Positions 53,311 through 62,501 are shown, counted from the first letter of the stretch. The stretch: DNA of 64,000 bases from Pradoshia eiseniae (GCF_002946355.1 NZ_PKOZ01000010.1:41732-105731), one strand, 5' to 3'. Numbers and translations: made by a program. Notes: generated by a model from the sequence alone, not told the origin.

Positions 53311-53397
53311 CTTGCAATACAAGGGTTATGTCGTTAAGGATAACTTGCATTACATGATATACAATATAGTATAATCATATTAATCTTGTAATACAAG
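53311..53397 (-). promoter_or_regulatory. PadR promoter and palindromic operators
   Basis: Two matching sites, CTTGCAATACAAG (53311-53323) and the perfect palindrome CTTGTAATACAAG (53385-53397), and a partial one, CTTGCATTACAT (53344-53355). A minus-strand promoter with -35 TTGTAT (53391-53396) and -10 TATACT (53368-53373), 17 bases apart, lies across them; its -35 is inside the palindrome. Confidence 0.7.
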
Positions 53398-53533
53398 GTA
53401 TATTATCCATTTTATGCAAAATATTCTATTAATATATCCGATTGTTGAACACCGGATAAACAACACTCTTCACCTAAACCGCCCTTTCGCATAACAAGAA
53501 AGCTAACTCTGTATATATGCTAGCCTTTTGCAT

Positions 53534-53815
53534 TCACTTTGATGTATTTTGATTCAAGCTATCTATCGCCGTTATTATTATGTCTGGCCTATCAATATAG
53601 ATAAAATGGCTAGATTCCTTAGCAAAAATTAGATCATTCTTTTTGCTAATTTGAGCCTGTTTCATAATGAGTTCTTCCCACTTATCTTCTAATAATCTTA
53701 TCTCTCCTTCAGGAAAGCCGTCCATGGTAACTCGGTTAGGAGTGGGGCGTTTTCAGGGTCTTCTCCAATCGGGTAAAAGAATTCCAATTGCTTTTTCCTC
53801 CTTAATTTAAACCAT
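53534..53815 (-). pseudogene. C-terminal remnant of an alpha/beta hydrolase gene
   Basis: The last 63 codons read DGFPEGEIRLLEDKW and end with ESSHFIYIDRPDIIITAI, the usual C-terminal part of alpha/beta-fold hydrolases including the catalytic-His segment SSHF. The region upstream (to about 53815) is disrupted, and the nucleophile elbow and oxyanion parts are absent. It is a truncated, non-functional gene at the edge of the repeat-rich stretch. Confidence 0.6.
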
Positions 53816-53888
53816 TTTATTCAGCTACCCCTCCATTACTTCCTTAAGAAATTCAATATATAAAGGCATAGATTTTTGTACCAAAAGG

Positions 53889-53920
53889 AGTTCAACATAA
53901 AAGTGCGTTAATCCTTCCTT
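53889..53920 (-). repeat. Dispersed repeat copy 1
   Basis: Minus-strand AAGGATTAACGCACTTTTAT followed by GTTGAACT. It matches the consensus GAAGGATTAATGCC, then CTTTTTATGTTGAACT, shared by the copies at 55277, 56317, 56377 and 58195. It lies between the hydrolase remnant and the DUF5662 gene. Confidence 0.7.
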
Positions 53921-53947
53921 GGTTTATACACTCCACCTGTTTAAAAA

Positions 53948-54439
53948 TCATGTTACCTTCTTTGATAATAATGAAGTGTCCTTAGAGTCACCCTTCCTTC
54001 TGTTCTTCAAAATGCTTTCTAGCTCTTTCTTCGTTTCAGGATGCAGGATTATCCTATCAGTCAGATTGAATGATGCTGGTTTTACCTTCCTGCCCCAATT
54101 TCTCGATAAAGAACGCCAATCACAAACCATTTCAAGTAAATACTTTTTTGGCATTGGTAAGGCTAGTTTCTTGTTCGGATCAACAACCCAATATTCCCAA
54201 TGATGTTTGTTTTTGCGTTGATGATTCAGCCACGCATATTTCCATCTTAATTCATCGTCTTCACTTAGTTGTTTACTTGAGAAAAATTTCTTTGCATACG
54301 GAGAAAATTCTTTTGGGGATAGTTTTGATAAATCGTGGCTGATTCCTTGCAGGTATAAACCCTCTTTCCAGCATTCAACAAGGACATTAATTTTATGGTT
54401 CAGTATGTATATAATATTCTTCCAGTATGCCTTCAACAT
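53948..54439 (-). CDS. DUF5662-family protein
   Basis: A 163-residue, very basic, aromatic protein. The start WKNIIYILNHKINVLVECWK, the metal-like HDLSKLSPKEFSPYAKKF and the NHQRKNKHHWEYWVV segment are the DUF5662 pattern. The His/Asp pairs (HD, HH) recall a metal-binding hydrolase, but activity is unknown. It lies within the stretch of unrelated single genes bounded by dispersed repeats. Confidence 0.7.
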   Translation of the reverse strand: MLKAYWKNIIYILNHKINVLVECWKEGLYLQGISHDLSKLSPKEFSPYAKKFFSSKQLSEDDELRWKYAWLNHQRKNKHHWEYWVVDPNKKLALPMPKKYLLEMVCDWRSLSRNWGRKVKPASFNLTDRIILHPETKKELESILKNRRKGDSKDTSLLSKKVT

Positions 54440-54571
54440 CTAAATTCCCCCTTAATCCAAGGTAATATCAATCATATAAACCTTTAAAGCTTCTAGCAGC
54501 ATAGAATAGACCATCAATTTAACAGCCTAGATTTGAAAGAATATTCCCCTGAACTTCTCTTGTTATCTCTA

Positions 54572-55165
54572 CTAATTTACGTAGTCGTATATAATTTCTA
54601 CAACTTCAATTTTTCCGTTAATCAATAGTTCAGGAAGCTCATTTTTCACATTACCTTTCCAATATTCTCTGGCTTGCTCCATTTTTCTAGAAAAAGAAAC
54701 GCCATCTGCTTTTGGTAAAAGCTCTCCATCACCCTCGAAATAACTTCCTATTACTCTTAGCTTTACAATCTGAATAACTTTTCGATTGTAAGTATCAAAT
54801 AATTCTTTCCATTTCAGAGCTTCTTCATAGCTTTTGGCTGCGTATAAGCACGATAATCTTGACGGATATTCAGGATATTCTTGAAGCCTAACCAACTCTG
54901 TTATCACTTCTCTGATAGCTCTAATTGTTTGATCCGTATAATCTGCAACTGTCTTAGCATCCTCTTTCTCCAAGTGCAGTCCATCATTTGAGAAATGACT
55001 GGATAAAATTTGGATAATATCTTCGTCTCTAGAATTAACGATTTCTCTTTCAAAAAAGAAACGATATAAGGTGTTTTTTTGGTTCCTATCAAAGTTAATG
55101 ATCTGTCCGATAGTCATTTCTTTATTTGTAACAATGTGATAAGCATAAAACTCCGTCCCCTTCAT
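54572..55165 (-). CDS. DUF2441-family protein
   Basis: A 197-residue protein without signal or membrane segments. [20 protein letters not shown] at the start, [20 protein letters not shown] in the middle and [14 protein letters not shown] at the end match DUF2441, a family of unknown function found sporadically in Firmicutes. It is an accessory gene, about 130 bases upstream of the DUF5662 gene on the same strand. Confidence 0.72.
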   Translation of the reverse strand: MKGTEFYAYHIVTNKEMTIGQIINFDRNQKNTLYRFFFEREIVNSRDEDIIQILSSHFSNDGLHLEKEDAKTVADYTDQTIRAIREVITELVRLQEYPEYPSRLSCLYAAKSYEEALKWKELFDTYNRKVIQIVKLRVIGSYFEGDGELLPKADGVSFSRKMEQAREYWKGNVKNELPELLINGKIEVVEIIYDYVN

Positions 55166-55276
55166 AAATCTGCCTCCAGTTAAACCATATAAGTTAGGTC
55201 TATAATGAAACCATCCTTCAATCCATTAAGAATAGTTGTTTCAATGTTCTAGATCCTGTTACGTTACTAATAGAAT

Positions 55277-55306
55277 AGTTCAACAAAAAGGCCATTAATC
55301 CTTCTT
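55277..55306 (-). repeat. Dispersed repeat copy 2
   Basis: Minus-strand GAAGGATTAATGGCCTTTTT followed by GTTGAACT, upstream of the DUF2441 gene and downstream of a small membrane-protein gene. Confidence 0.75.
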
Positions 55307-55347
55307 CCGCTAACCTCCCTTTATATGCAAAGCATTAGCGGCATAAC

Positions 55348-55371
55348 AAAAGGGCATATTCGTTTATGCCC
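55348..55371 (-). terminator. Terminator of the 43-residue protein gene
   Basis: GGGCAT and ATGCCC form a six-pair stem followed by TTTTG on the minus strand, 11 bases past the small gene's stop. Confidence 0.55.
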
Positions 55372-55381
55372 CTCTAACCCA

Positions 55382-55513
55382 TCACTTTTTGTTTTTGATT
55401 TCCTCCAAAAGAGCAATAATTTTTTCGTTCTGTGCAATCATGGTTTCATTTTGCTTTCTTAGTTTTACGAAATCAAAGAGATATACGAATAAAATCACAA
55501 TAATAAAGATCAT
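55382..55513 (-). CDS. Small membrane-anchored coiled-coil peptide
   Basis: A 43-residue protein with an N-terminal hydrophobic helix (MIFIIVILFVYLFDFV) and a charged amphipathic tail (about 17-43, LRKQNETMIAQNEKIIALLE) with heptad spacing. Such one-helix-plus-coil proteins are common in Bacillaceae. AGGGG lies some 12-15 bases before the ATG. A terminator follows. Confidence 0.5.
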   Translation of the reverse strand: MIFIIVILFVYLFDFVKLRKQNETMIAQNEKIIALLEEIKNKK

Positions 55514-55639
55514 CACAAGCCTAATCCCCTTTGTTTTATCCCCTTGGTTCTCATCATATACAGGAAATTGCGAGCGTACATGAAAAAAGAACGTCTATTT
55601 GAAGGTCTTGATTTTCTGCAAATGCCTTTGTTATAGTAA

Positions 55640-56260
55640 TCAATCAAAATAAGAGGTGTCATTGAATTTATTGACAATATTTTGCTGAATACTATTTTGG
55701 CTAAGAACTGAAATACCCCCTGGTGAAGAGGAAAAGTACGCATTACCAATCATATGTAACTCAAACTTCATCCACCAAGCGAGTATGTTACTTAAAGTTC
55801 CTCCGTGTGTGACAATTAGCAAATTTTTATTCTTTTCCAATTCATATATCCGATCCATGCAATCACAAACTCGATTATAAAATTCTCTCCAGCTCTCTCC
55901 ATTTTGAAATTCCTGATAATCTAAATCAAATCCACTTCTTGCTTGAGGCTGCCTATTCGCTCTTGCCCATTCTTTTGTTTTCCCAGCCGCAACACCCGTA
56001 TTTATTTCTCGTAGTCCTTTATCCTGAATCACCTTTAAACTTAATTTTGTCCCAATGATTTCAGCTGTTTGTGACGCTCTCAATAGGTCAGAAGAATATA
56101 AGACATAGTCGTTATAACCCACATAGTTTATTAATTTTTCACCTATAATTTCTGCTTGTTTTCTGCCTAATTCGGTTAAAGGAGTGTCTGTCCATCCACC
56201 TGACATATTATTAATATGATGCTCTGATTGACAATGTTGTATCAAAATAATGTTGCTCAT
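55640..56260 (-). CDS. Histidine phosphatase family protein with an altered RHG motif
   Basis: A 206-residue protein of the phosphoglycerate-mutase-like fold. The catalytic histidine is His9 in LIQHCQSEHH; the usual Arg before it is Gln and the following Gly is Cys. The remaining motifs are standard: LTELGRKQAEIIGEKL, YSSDLLRASQTAEI, LREINTG and IVTHGGTLS with the second catalytic His. GGGAGGAG precedes the ATG at 56260, which is preferred to the open frame from 56323. Substrate is unknown; loss of the phosphate-binding Arg may lower or change activity. Confidence 0.75.
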   Translation of the reverse strand: MSNIILIQHCQSEHHINNMSGGWTDTPLTELGRKQAEIIGEKLINYVGYNDYVLYSSDLLRASQTAEIIGTKLSLKVIQDKGLREINTGVAAGKTKEWARANRQPQARSGFDLDYQEFQNGESWREFYNRVCDCMDRIYELEKNKNLLIVTHGGTLSNILAWWMKFELHMIGNAYFSSSPGGISVLSQNSIQQNIVNKFNDTSYFD

Positions 56261-56316
56261 TATATTCTCCTCCCACAAGGATATTGCACATTGAGTACCT
56301 CTTAATATAATCCCAT

Positions 56317-56347
56317 AATTCAACAGAAAAGGTTATTAATCCTTATT
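56317..56347 (-). repeat. Dispersed repeat copy 3
   Basis: Minus-strand AAGGATTAATAACCTTTTCT followed by GTTGAATT. It lies directly upstream of the histidine phosphatase gene and is followed by copy 4 in the same orientation. Confidence 0.7.
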
Positions 56348-56376
56348 CAGCTAAACTACCCGTTGGTCCAATAAGG

Positions 56377-56407
56377 ACTTCAGCAAAAAGAGCGTTAATC
56401 ATTCTTA
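56377..56407 (-). repeat. Dispersed repeat copy 4
   Basis: Minus-strand GAATGATTAACGCTCTTTTT followed by GCTGAAGT, 29 bases from copy 3, a more diverged tandem copy. Confidence 0.55.
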
Positions 56408-56441
56408 GATCAAAGCCACTGTAAGCTCATAGAGGTCGATT

Positions 56442-56882
56442 TCAATACTCTATTATATTTAGCCATTGTCCATCAGGGCCTATTGTTATGTGAGGAATTT
56501 TATTTGCTTCAAAAATTTGATATATATCAATATTTTTCTTGTTTATTTTATTTAAATGTTGACCTACATCTACCTCTGAAAAAATTAAAAAGTCCATTGT
56601 TGTAGACCTTAAATAAAACTCAAAAATATATTGTTTTTTACTATCCTTCACAAATCCTACGAACCCCGTAGTTCTTGGGAAAATCCGAATTAAAGGGAAT
56701 TTAACCTTTTTTATTAAAATAAAATCATCTGAAAGTTGGTTTAACAAATCTATTTCCCACTCAGGAATAATTGTATATATATAACAGTCTTGCTTATAAA
56801 GAGCATTAATCATATCTACAAATTCTTGTTTATCTATTTCTTCATCAAGGAATATTTCAGTCACCTTTTGAATGCCGCCCAC
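56442..56882 (-). CDS. Protein of unknown function
   Basis: A 146-residue soluble protein (GTG start) with alternating hydrophobic and charged residues, for example KKVKFPLIRIFPRTTGFVGF and DSKKQYIFEFYLRS, suggesting a mixed alpha/beta fold. It ends PHITIGPDGQWLNIIEY. No family is recognised. A weak ribosome site makes the exact start uncertain. It is in the accessory stretch between dispersed repeats. Confidence 0.5.
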   Translation of the reverse strand: MGGIQKVTEIFLDEEIDKQEFVDMINALYKQDCYIYTIIPEWEIDLLNQLSDDFILIKKVKFPLIRIFPRTTGFVGFVKDSKKQYIFEFYLRSTTMDFLIFSEVDVGQHLNKINKKNIDIYQIFEANKIPHITIGPDGQWLNIIEY

Positions 56883-57080
56883 CCCTTCATGGAGCTGGAT
56901 GTCACTTATGCCGCTTCTTTAGTTGAGTAATTCATCTTCTCTGTATGGGACAGCAAAATGAATATAAATCTCTTTTAATTCTTAGCAACAATCGGTGCGA
57001 ACACATTCTTTTTCTTTAAGTTGTTTCTGTTTAGATTGTGGCTTTTTTATTTCATTCCATCAACTCATTGAATTGACGAG

Positions 57081-57767
57081 TCATTCTATTATTCTTTCAA
57101 TAAAAAACTCCAACCCTTCATCTACTCCTAAAACAATATCCTTATCCAGCGTTATCTTTAGCGGGAAGATTTCCGATTCCTTGTCTGAAAACAGCCAACG
57201 TCTTCCTGTGTTGGTCAAAAGAATAAAGACGCCGTTTTTATTTTCTTGCATAAAATTTAGCGATGAATTGCTAATGTGGTCTCCTTCACTTGCGAGGATT
57301 CCGATTTCCTCGAGTTGTTCGCCGACCTTTTTGGCATCCTTCACAACCAGGCCAATTTCACTTATATTTAATATACTATTTACTGAAAATGGTGCATGGT
57401 TTATGGGATTTTCCTTATATCGGGCTACGAGTTCAACAATGTTTCCTGCCGGGTCTTCAAAATAGCAGGAATGCGCAGGCCAAAACGAGAAATCCGCTTC
57501 GTCTTTCCCTTCTTCTACTAAAAGGGTTAATTTCTCTTTCAGCCATTCCTTTGCTTCTCGAAATTGGTTGGACGGAATATTTAGGGCAAAGTGGTAAAAG
57601 GGGCTTCCTGCAACATCTTTATCCGTAAACTCTATGATACTGCTTCCCGCTTTGATCTGAAAACGGTCATGATGCTCATCATCGAGGGAAAATCCTAATA
57701 CTTTTGTATAAAAATACTTCAGTGTATGTAATTTATCTGTTTGTAACGTAAGCTTTTTAATTTCCAT
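57081..57767 (-). CDS. Two-domain VOC-superfamily protein (ring-cleavage dioxygenase-like)
   Basis: A 228-residue protein with two VOC modules. The first (about 1-120) starts KLTLQTDKLHTLKYFYTKVL and ends CYFEDPAGNIVELVARY, where the Glu is a typical metal ligand. The second (about 130-225) starts ISEIGLVVKDAKKVGEQLEE. The HFALNIPS segment supplies a histidine. It resembles glyoxalase or extradiol-type proteins, but the second module lacks an obvious ligand set. It is transcribed alone in the accessory stretch. Confidence 0.75.
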   Translation of the reverse strand: MEIKKLTLQTDKLHTLKYFYTKVLGFSLDDEHHDRFQIKAGSSIIEFTDKDVAGSPFYHFALNIPSNQFREAKEWLKEKLTLLVEEGKDEADFSFWPAHSCYFEDPAGNIVELVARYKENPINHAPFSVNSILNISEIGLVVKDAKKVGEQLEEIGILASEGDHISNSSLNFMQENKNGVFILLTNTGRRWLFSDKESEIFPLKITLDKDIVLGVDEGLEFFIERIIE

Positions 57768-57826
57768 AAAACAACCTCCCCCTTTAACTTTCTATGTATA
57801 ATGAATATCTATTTTCCCCCATGCAA

Positions 57827-58144
57827 TCATGGACCTGTCCCACAGGAAACCTCATGCTTTTTACTTTTTGTCTTTGGTGCGTAACACAAGGTTGGTGTCA
57901 TTCCAGTCGGATTATCATGGTCAAACCAATATACATCGTATAGCTGTCCTAATTCAGGATCGATAAAATCCTTCTTCGTTATGATTGCAAAAAAACTTTG
58001 ATAAGGATGCCCATCTTTTAATATGTCTTCTCTTATCGCAGACCTTGGCGAATGATCATTATGTATGAAGGGTCCTAATATAGGAGGAAGTATAATGATC
58101 GCTAATACCGCCAGCAAGCCGTTTATCAATAGTCTTCTTATCAA
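57827..58144 (-). CDS. Small exported or membrane-anchored protein of unknown function
   Basis: A 105-residue protein with an N-terminal hydrophobic helix (INGLLAVLAIIILPPILGPF) and an outside domain containing two cysteines (TLCYAP and VSCGTGP) that could form a disulfide. The open frame begins at 58165, but AGGAGG lies seven bases before a TTG at 58144, which is preferred. No relative is recognised. Confidence 0.5.
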   Translation of the reverse strand: MIRRLLINGLLAVLAIIILPPILGPFIHNDHSPRSAIREDILKDGHPYQSFFAIITKKDFIDPELGQLYDVYWFDHDNPTGMTPTLCYAPKTKSKKHEVSCGTGP

Positions 58145-58194
58145 CTTTATACCTCCTCTCATCACTTTTCATCCTTCATTTTGCCTAAATAAGA

Positions 58195-58226
58195 AGTTCA
58201 ACATAAAAAGGCATTATTCCTTCAAT
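58195..58226 (-). repeat. Dispersed repeat copy 5
   Basis: Minus-strand GAAGGAATAATGCCTTTTTA followed by TGTTGAACT. It lies between the araBDA terminator and the first gene of the accessory stretch, marking its boundary. Confidence 0.7.
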
Positions 58227-58257
58227 GTCTTGTCAGCTTTATCGAAACAGGTTCAAT

Positions 58258-58289
58258 AAAAAAAAGCAGTGGTCACCATGGACCACTGC
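58258..58289 (-). terminator. Terminator of araBDA
   Basis: GCAGTGGTC and GACCACTGC form a perfect nine-pair stem followed by eight T on the minus strand, 11 bases past the araA stop. Confidence 0.93.
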
Positions 58290-58300
58290 ACTTCTGATAC

Positions 58301-59791
58301 CTATTTATACACAACGTCATTCCATCTTAGTTCATTCACAAATGCATGCTTGTTCGTGTCATTATTAATGATGACACATTCCATTCCGACAAGCTCCGCA
58401 AAGTCACGCAGCTCCTCAGTTGTTACCTTATAGGAGAAGAGCGTATGATGCGCGCCGCCGGCAAGGATCCAGTTCTCTGCCCCTTCATTCAAGGAAGGCT
58501 GCGGGCGCCATAGGACGCGTGCCACTGGCAGGTTCGGCATATCAATCTCAGGCTCGATGGCATCTACTTCGTTGATGATGATGCGGAAACGATGGCCAAG
58601 GTCCACGATGGAAGCATTCAAAGCTGCCCCGCTCTTTCCGTTGAAAATCAAGCGGGCAGGGTCTTCCTTGCCGCCAATGCCAAGCGGGTGTACAGCAATC
58701 GTCGGCTTGGTCGCTGAAATGGTTGGGCATACTTCAAGCATATGGGCCCCAAGGACCATCTCCTTACCTGGTTCGAAATGATACGTATAGTCCTCCATGA
58801 AGGATGTATCTTCCCCATCGGCAATGATTTTCCCCAAACGTACGAGTGCGGCCGTTTTCCAGTCCCCTTCACCGGCAAAGCCGTAGCCCTGAGCCATCAA
58901 TCTTTGCACAGCGAGCCCTGGCAGCTGCTTCATGCCATGCAGGTCCTCAAACGTCGTCGTGAACGCAGTGTAATTGCCTTTCTCGAGGAAGGCTTTCAAG
59001 CCTAGCTCAATCTTCGCCTGGTAACGGATGGAGTCTCTGACTTCTCCGTCTTCCTGCCCCTCCGGAACGATTGTGTAGGTTTCTTCATATTCGCTCATGA
59101 GCTCGTCTACTTGCCCTTCGGTAACCTCATTCATGCTGTCAACCAAATCACCGATTCCATAGCCATCAACCGTCCAGCCAAGCTTGATTTGCGCCTCGAC
59201 CTTATCACCCTCGGTTACGGCTACATTACGCATATTATCGCCAAAGCGGGCAACCTTGAGTTGCTTGCTTTCTGAGAAAGCGACCGCCGTTCTCATCCAG
59301 CCCCCGATTTTGGCTTTCACGTCCTCGCTATCCCAATGGCCGACAACGACCTTGCGTTTGATTTGAAGGCGGCTGCCCATGAAACCAAATTCACGGTCGC
59401 CATGCGCCGATTGATTGGTGTTCATGAAATCCATGTCAATCCCGTCCCACGGGATGTCACGGTTGAATTGCGTGTGAAGGTGCAGCAGCGGCTTTTGCAA
59501 AGCAGAAAGGCCTGCGATCCACATTTTAGCCGGGCTGAATGTGTGCATCCATGTCACGATTCCCGCGCAGTTTTCATCCGCATTCGCTTCCCTGACCAGG
59601 CGCAGAATGGAGTCTGACTCCTTCAATACATCCTTGAAAATGATGCGGTAGGATAATGCTGAATCCTTATCAAGTGATTCCACTATCGTCCTCGTGTTCG
59701 CTTCTACCTCTCTTAATGTCTCTTCCCCGTACAAGTTTTGGCTCCCGGTTACAAACCAGAATTCATAAGGCTTCACTGTTAACATATTCAT
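58301..59791 (-). CDS. araA: L-arabinose isomerase AraA
   Basis: A 496-residue enzyme that converts L-arabinose to L-ribulose. The start FWFVTGSQNLYGEETLREV, the middle WMHTFSPAKMWIAGL and the manganese-binding region with TTTFEDLHG and FAGEGDWKTAALVR are diagnostic, as is LEVCPTISATKP. Length matches B. subtilis AraA. It is the last gene of the operon, 20 bases after araD. Confidence 0.97.
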   Translation of the reverse strand: MNMLTVKPYEFWFVTGSQNLYGEETLREVEANTRTIVESLDKDSALSYRIIFKDVLKESDSILRLVREANADENCAGIVTWMHTFSPAKMWIAGLSALQKPLLHLHTQFNRDIPWDGIDMDFMNTNQSAHGDREFGFMGSRLQIKRKVVVGHWDSEDVKAKIGGWMRTAVAFSESKQLKVARFGDNMRNVAVTEGDKVEAQIKLGWTVDGYGIGDLVDSMNEVTEGQVDELMSEYEETYTIVPEGQEDGEVRDSIRYQAKIELGLKAFLEKGNYTAFTTTFEDLHGMKQLPGLAVQRLMAQGYGFAGEGDWKTAALVRLGKIIADGEDTSFMEDYTYHFEPGKEMVLGAHMLEVCPTISATKPTIAVHPLGIGGKEDPARLIFNGKSGAALNASIVDLGHRFRIIINEVDAIEPEIDMPNLPVARVLWRPQPSLNEGAENWILAGGAHHTLFSYKVTTEELRDFAELVGMECVIINNDTNKHAFVNELRWNDVVYK

Positions 59792-59811
59792 TCCCCCATA
59801 CTAGTAAAATG

Positions 59812-60519
59812 TTAGTTCCTTGTTGCCTTTTGCCCGTAATAGGCGTTCTTTCCATGCTTCCTCAAATAATGCTTATCGAGCAAATATTGATCAATCGGCT
59901 CTGCATCCGGGTTTAATTGGTACGTCTGCAGCGCCATTTTTGCCACTTCCTCGAGCACAACCGCATTATGAACGGCCTGCATCGCATCCTTCCCCCAGGC
60001 AAATGGAGCATGCCCTGAGACGAGCACCCCAGGCATGGCGACAGGGTCTAGCCCTTTGTTGGTGAAGGTCTCAATGATCACCTTCCCTGTCTCAAGCTCA
60101 TAGCCGCTCGCAATCTCACGCTCGGTCAAGACACGCGTGCACGGTATCTCCCCATAATAATAATCGGCATGTGTCGTGCCAAGCGGCGGGATCGGGCGCG
60201 CAGCCTGGGCCCAGCTTGTTGCCCATGGCGAATGCGTATGAACGATGCCGCCGATATCGGGAAATGCCTTATAGAGCTCGAGATGGGTCGCCGTATCAGA
60301 TGATGGACGCAAGTCCCCTTCCACCACTTCCCCTTCCAGGCTGACGACAACAAGGTCCTCCGCCTTCAGCTCCTCATAGGGAACACCGCTCGGCTTGATG
60401 ACTACCAATCCTTCCTCCCGGTCAATCCCGCTCACATTTCCCCATGTGAAGGTGACCATCTTATACTCCGGCAGTAAAAGATTCGCCTTAAGCACTTGCT
60501 GCTTCAATGAATCGAGCAT
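59812..60519 (-). CDS. araD: L-ribulose-5-phosphate 4-epimerase AraD
   Basis: A 235-residue class II aldolase-fold epimerase. [20 protein letters not shown] binds phosphate, and zinc ligands lie in [15 protein letters not shown] and the later [10 protein letters not shown] histidine. It converts L-ribulose 5-phosphate to D-xylulose 5-phosphate, feeding the pentose phosphate pathway. It is the middle gene of the operon, 29 bases after araB. Confidence 0.96.
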   Translation of the reverse strand: MLDSLKQQVLKANLLLPEYKMVTFTWGNVSGIDREEGLVVIKPSGVPYEELKAEDLVVVSLEGEVVEGDLRPSSDTATHLELYKAFPDIGGIVHTHSPWATSWAQAARPIPPLGTTHADYYYGEIPCTRVLTEREIASGYELETGKVIIETFTNKGLDPVAMPGVLVSGHAPFAWGKDAMQAVHNAVVLEEVAKMALQTYQLNPDAEPIDQYLLDKHYLRKHGKNAYYGQKATRN

Positions 60520-60548
60520 ATACCTCTCTCCCTTCCCCTCTTAATCTC

Positions 60549-62234
60549 TTACATTGTCACAATCGGTTTACGGCTCGCTTTTTTGATGGCCTTCAGGTTT
60601 TTCATCACATTATTTTCCCCGCGGCCAAAATAATCATAAAGGCGGGTGTATTCCGCAAACAGCAAGTCATAAACCTCTGCCTCCTCTTTTCTTGGACGAT
60701 AGACGACATCCTTCAATCGCGCCATCTCCTTGGCTGCGTCTTTTATGTCATCATAGCCGCCCCGCTCTTTCCCCGCAGCGACCGCACCGAACATCGCGGA
60801 CCCAAGCGCTGGGGTTTGGGAGGATGCCGAGATGCGGATCTCCATATCGAGCACATCCGCATAGATTTGCATCATCAAAGCATTCTTCTCAGCGATTCCC
60901 CCGCATGCATACACCTCATGGATAGGTACGCCGCTGGCTCGGAAGGCTTCAACGATCGTTCTTGTGCCATAGGCAGTCGCCTCGATTAGCGCACGATAGA
61001 TTTCCTCCGGCTTTGTCTGCAGGGTCGCGCCGAGCAGCACACCGGTCAGATCAGCATCCACCAATGTTGAACGATTGCCATTCCACCAATCAAGTGCCAA
61101 TAAACCGCTTTCACCGACAGCCAAACGGCTTGCTTTTTCCGTTAGTAACTGATGGATATTGACTCCGCGAACTTCTGCTTCCTCATGATAAGCCTTCGGA
61201 ACCGCATTTTTCGTGAACCATTCAAAATGGTCGCCGACACATGACTGACCTGCCTCATAGCCCATGAAGCCTGGAATGACGCCATCCTCTACCACGCCGC
61301 ACATGCCTGGCACCATCTTCTCCTCATCTCCAAGCAGGATATGGCACGTCGATGTCCCCATGATCATCAATAGCTTGCCTGGTTCCGTAATACCTACAGC
61401 CGGCACCGCCACATGAGCATCCACATTAGCCACAGCCACAGCCGTTCCCGGTTTCAAGCCCGTTAAGGCAGCTGCCCATTCTGTTAGCTCACCAGCCTTA
61501 TCGCCGATTGCATAAATATCGCCTGACAGCTTCTCCTCAACGACATTCTCAAGCCTTTCATCAAGACTCCTGAAGAAATCCTTCGATGGATACCCGTCCT
61601 GCTTATGCCAGATGGCCTTGTATCCGGCCGTACAGCTGTTCCGCTTCAATTGACCCGTCAATTGAGAGATGACCCAATCGGTCGCTTCTACGAATTGATC
61701 CATTTCCTCATAAACATCCGGCGCCTCATTGGCAATCTGCCAAAGCTTAGGGAAGAGCCATTCGGAGGAAATCTTGCCGCCATATCTTGGCAGGAATGCA
61801 TCCCCTCGTTTTTCCGCGATTTCATTTAAACGATTGGCCTCCTCCTGGGCCGCATGGTGTTTCCATAGCTTTACGTATGCATGAGGATTTTGCTGGTATT
61901 TTTCCGAGAAACAAAGAGGCGTTCCGTTCCCATCAATCGGCAGGACCGTGCATGCCGTGAAATCAATTCCGATTCCAATCACATCATCTGCTGCCACCCC
62001 GGCATCATTCAATACAGCGGGAATCGTGTATTCCAACACTTCGATATAATCCGTTGGATGCTGCAAGGCCCAGTCATGCTCTAATCGTGTCACGCCATCC
62101 GGCAGAAATTCATCCATCACCCCGTGTGAATACGCTTTCACAGAAGTCGCCACTTCACGGCCTGTCCCGATTTCCACCAATACCGCTCTTCCTGACTGTG
62201 TACCGTAATCCACTCCAATTGAATACTTAGCCAT
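60549..62234 (-). CDS. araB: L-ribulokinase AraB
   Basis: A 561-residue FGGY-family kinase: start [19 protein letters not shown], catalytic-region [18 protein letters not shown]-site [10 protein letters not shown] and C-terminal [20 protein letters not shown]. It phosphorylates L-ribulose. The frame is open three codons further to 62243, and AAGGAG would fit either start; the ATG at 62234 gives the usual family N-terminus. It is the first gene of the operon, with three AraR-like operators upstream. Confidence 0.95.
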   Translation of the reverse strand: MAKYSIGVDYGTQSGRAVLVEIGTGREVATSVKAYSHGVMDEFLPDGVTRLEHDWALQHPTDYIEVLEYTIPAVLNDAGVAADDVIGIGIDFTACTVLPIDGNGTPLCFSEKYQQNPHAYVKLWKHHAAQEEANRLNEIAEKRGDAFLPRYGGKISSEWLFPKLWQIANEAPDVYEEMDQFVEATDWVISQLTGQLKRNSCTAGYKAIWHKQDGYPSKDFFRSLDERLENVVEEKLSGDIYAIGDKAGELTEWAAALTGLKPGTAVAVANVDAHVAVPAVGITEPGKLLMIMGTSTCHILLGDEEKMVPGMCGVVEDGVIPGFMGYEAGQSCVGDHFEWFTKNAVPKAYHEEAEVRGVNIHQLLTEKASRLAVGESGLLALDWWNGNRSTLVDADLTGVLLGATLQTKPEEIYRALIEATAYGTRTIVEAFRASGVPIHEVYACGGIAEKNALMMQIYADVLDMEIRISASSQTPALGSAMFGAVAAGKERGGYDDIKDAAKEMARLKDVVYRPRKEEAEVYDLLFAEYTRLYDYFGRGENNVMKNLKAIKKASRKPIVTM

Positions 62235-62262
62235 TGTCCTCATCCACTCCTTATTTATGGCA

Positions 62263-62278
62263 AATTATCCGTACAAGC
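62263..62278 (-). promoter_or_regulatory. AraR-like operator 1
   Basis: Minus-strand GCTTGTACGGATAATT, matching the AraR-type palindrome TTGTAC-GTACAA in the left half. It lies downstream of the araB promoter, near the start codon. Confidence 0.6.
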
Positions 62279-62326
62279 AAACCGGATATTTGCGTATATC
62301 TCCTGCATAATGATAAAAAAATTTCC

Positions 62327-62342
62327 AACTTATCCGTATAAC
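62327..62342 (-). promoter_or_regulatory. AraR-like operator 2
   Basis: Minus-strand GTTATACGGATAAGTT, the same TACGGATAA core as operator 1, placed just after the predicted araB transcription start. It would block transcription directly when arabinose is absent. Confidence 0.65.
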
Positions 62343-62351
62343 CACAACTAA

Positions 62352-62379
62352 ATTTTAGCATTATCTAACAAATTTTCAA
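62352..62379 (-). promoter_or_regulatory. Promoter of araBDA
   Basis: -35 TTGAAA (62374-62379) and -10 TAAAAT (62352-62357) with 16 bases between on the minus strand. Confidence 0.6.
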
Positions 62380-62423
62380 GAGAAATCTATGTTTTCTCAA
62401 AACTTTTATCAAAATAGCGCCAC

Positions 62424-62441
62424 AACTTATACATACAAGTT
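62424..62441. promoter_or_regulatory. AraR-like operator 3, in the araB-scoA divergent region
   Basis: Near-palindrome AACTTGTATGTATAAGTT on the minus strand. It is upstream of the araB promoter and only about 60 bases before scoA, so AraR bound here could loop with operators 1/2 and might also touch scoA expression. No CcpA (cre) site was clear. Confidence 0.6.
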
Positions 62442-62501
62442 TCTTAAATCTACTTTTACTATGGCTTGCATATAGTTAAAAGGAAAGGAGCAATGAATGC
62501 T

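Noticed and set aside
55513..55749. 78-codon minus-strand frame
   Set aside because: It overlaps the histidine phosphatase end in another phase and reads low-quality sequence.
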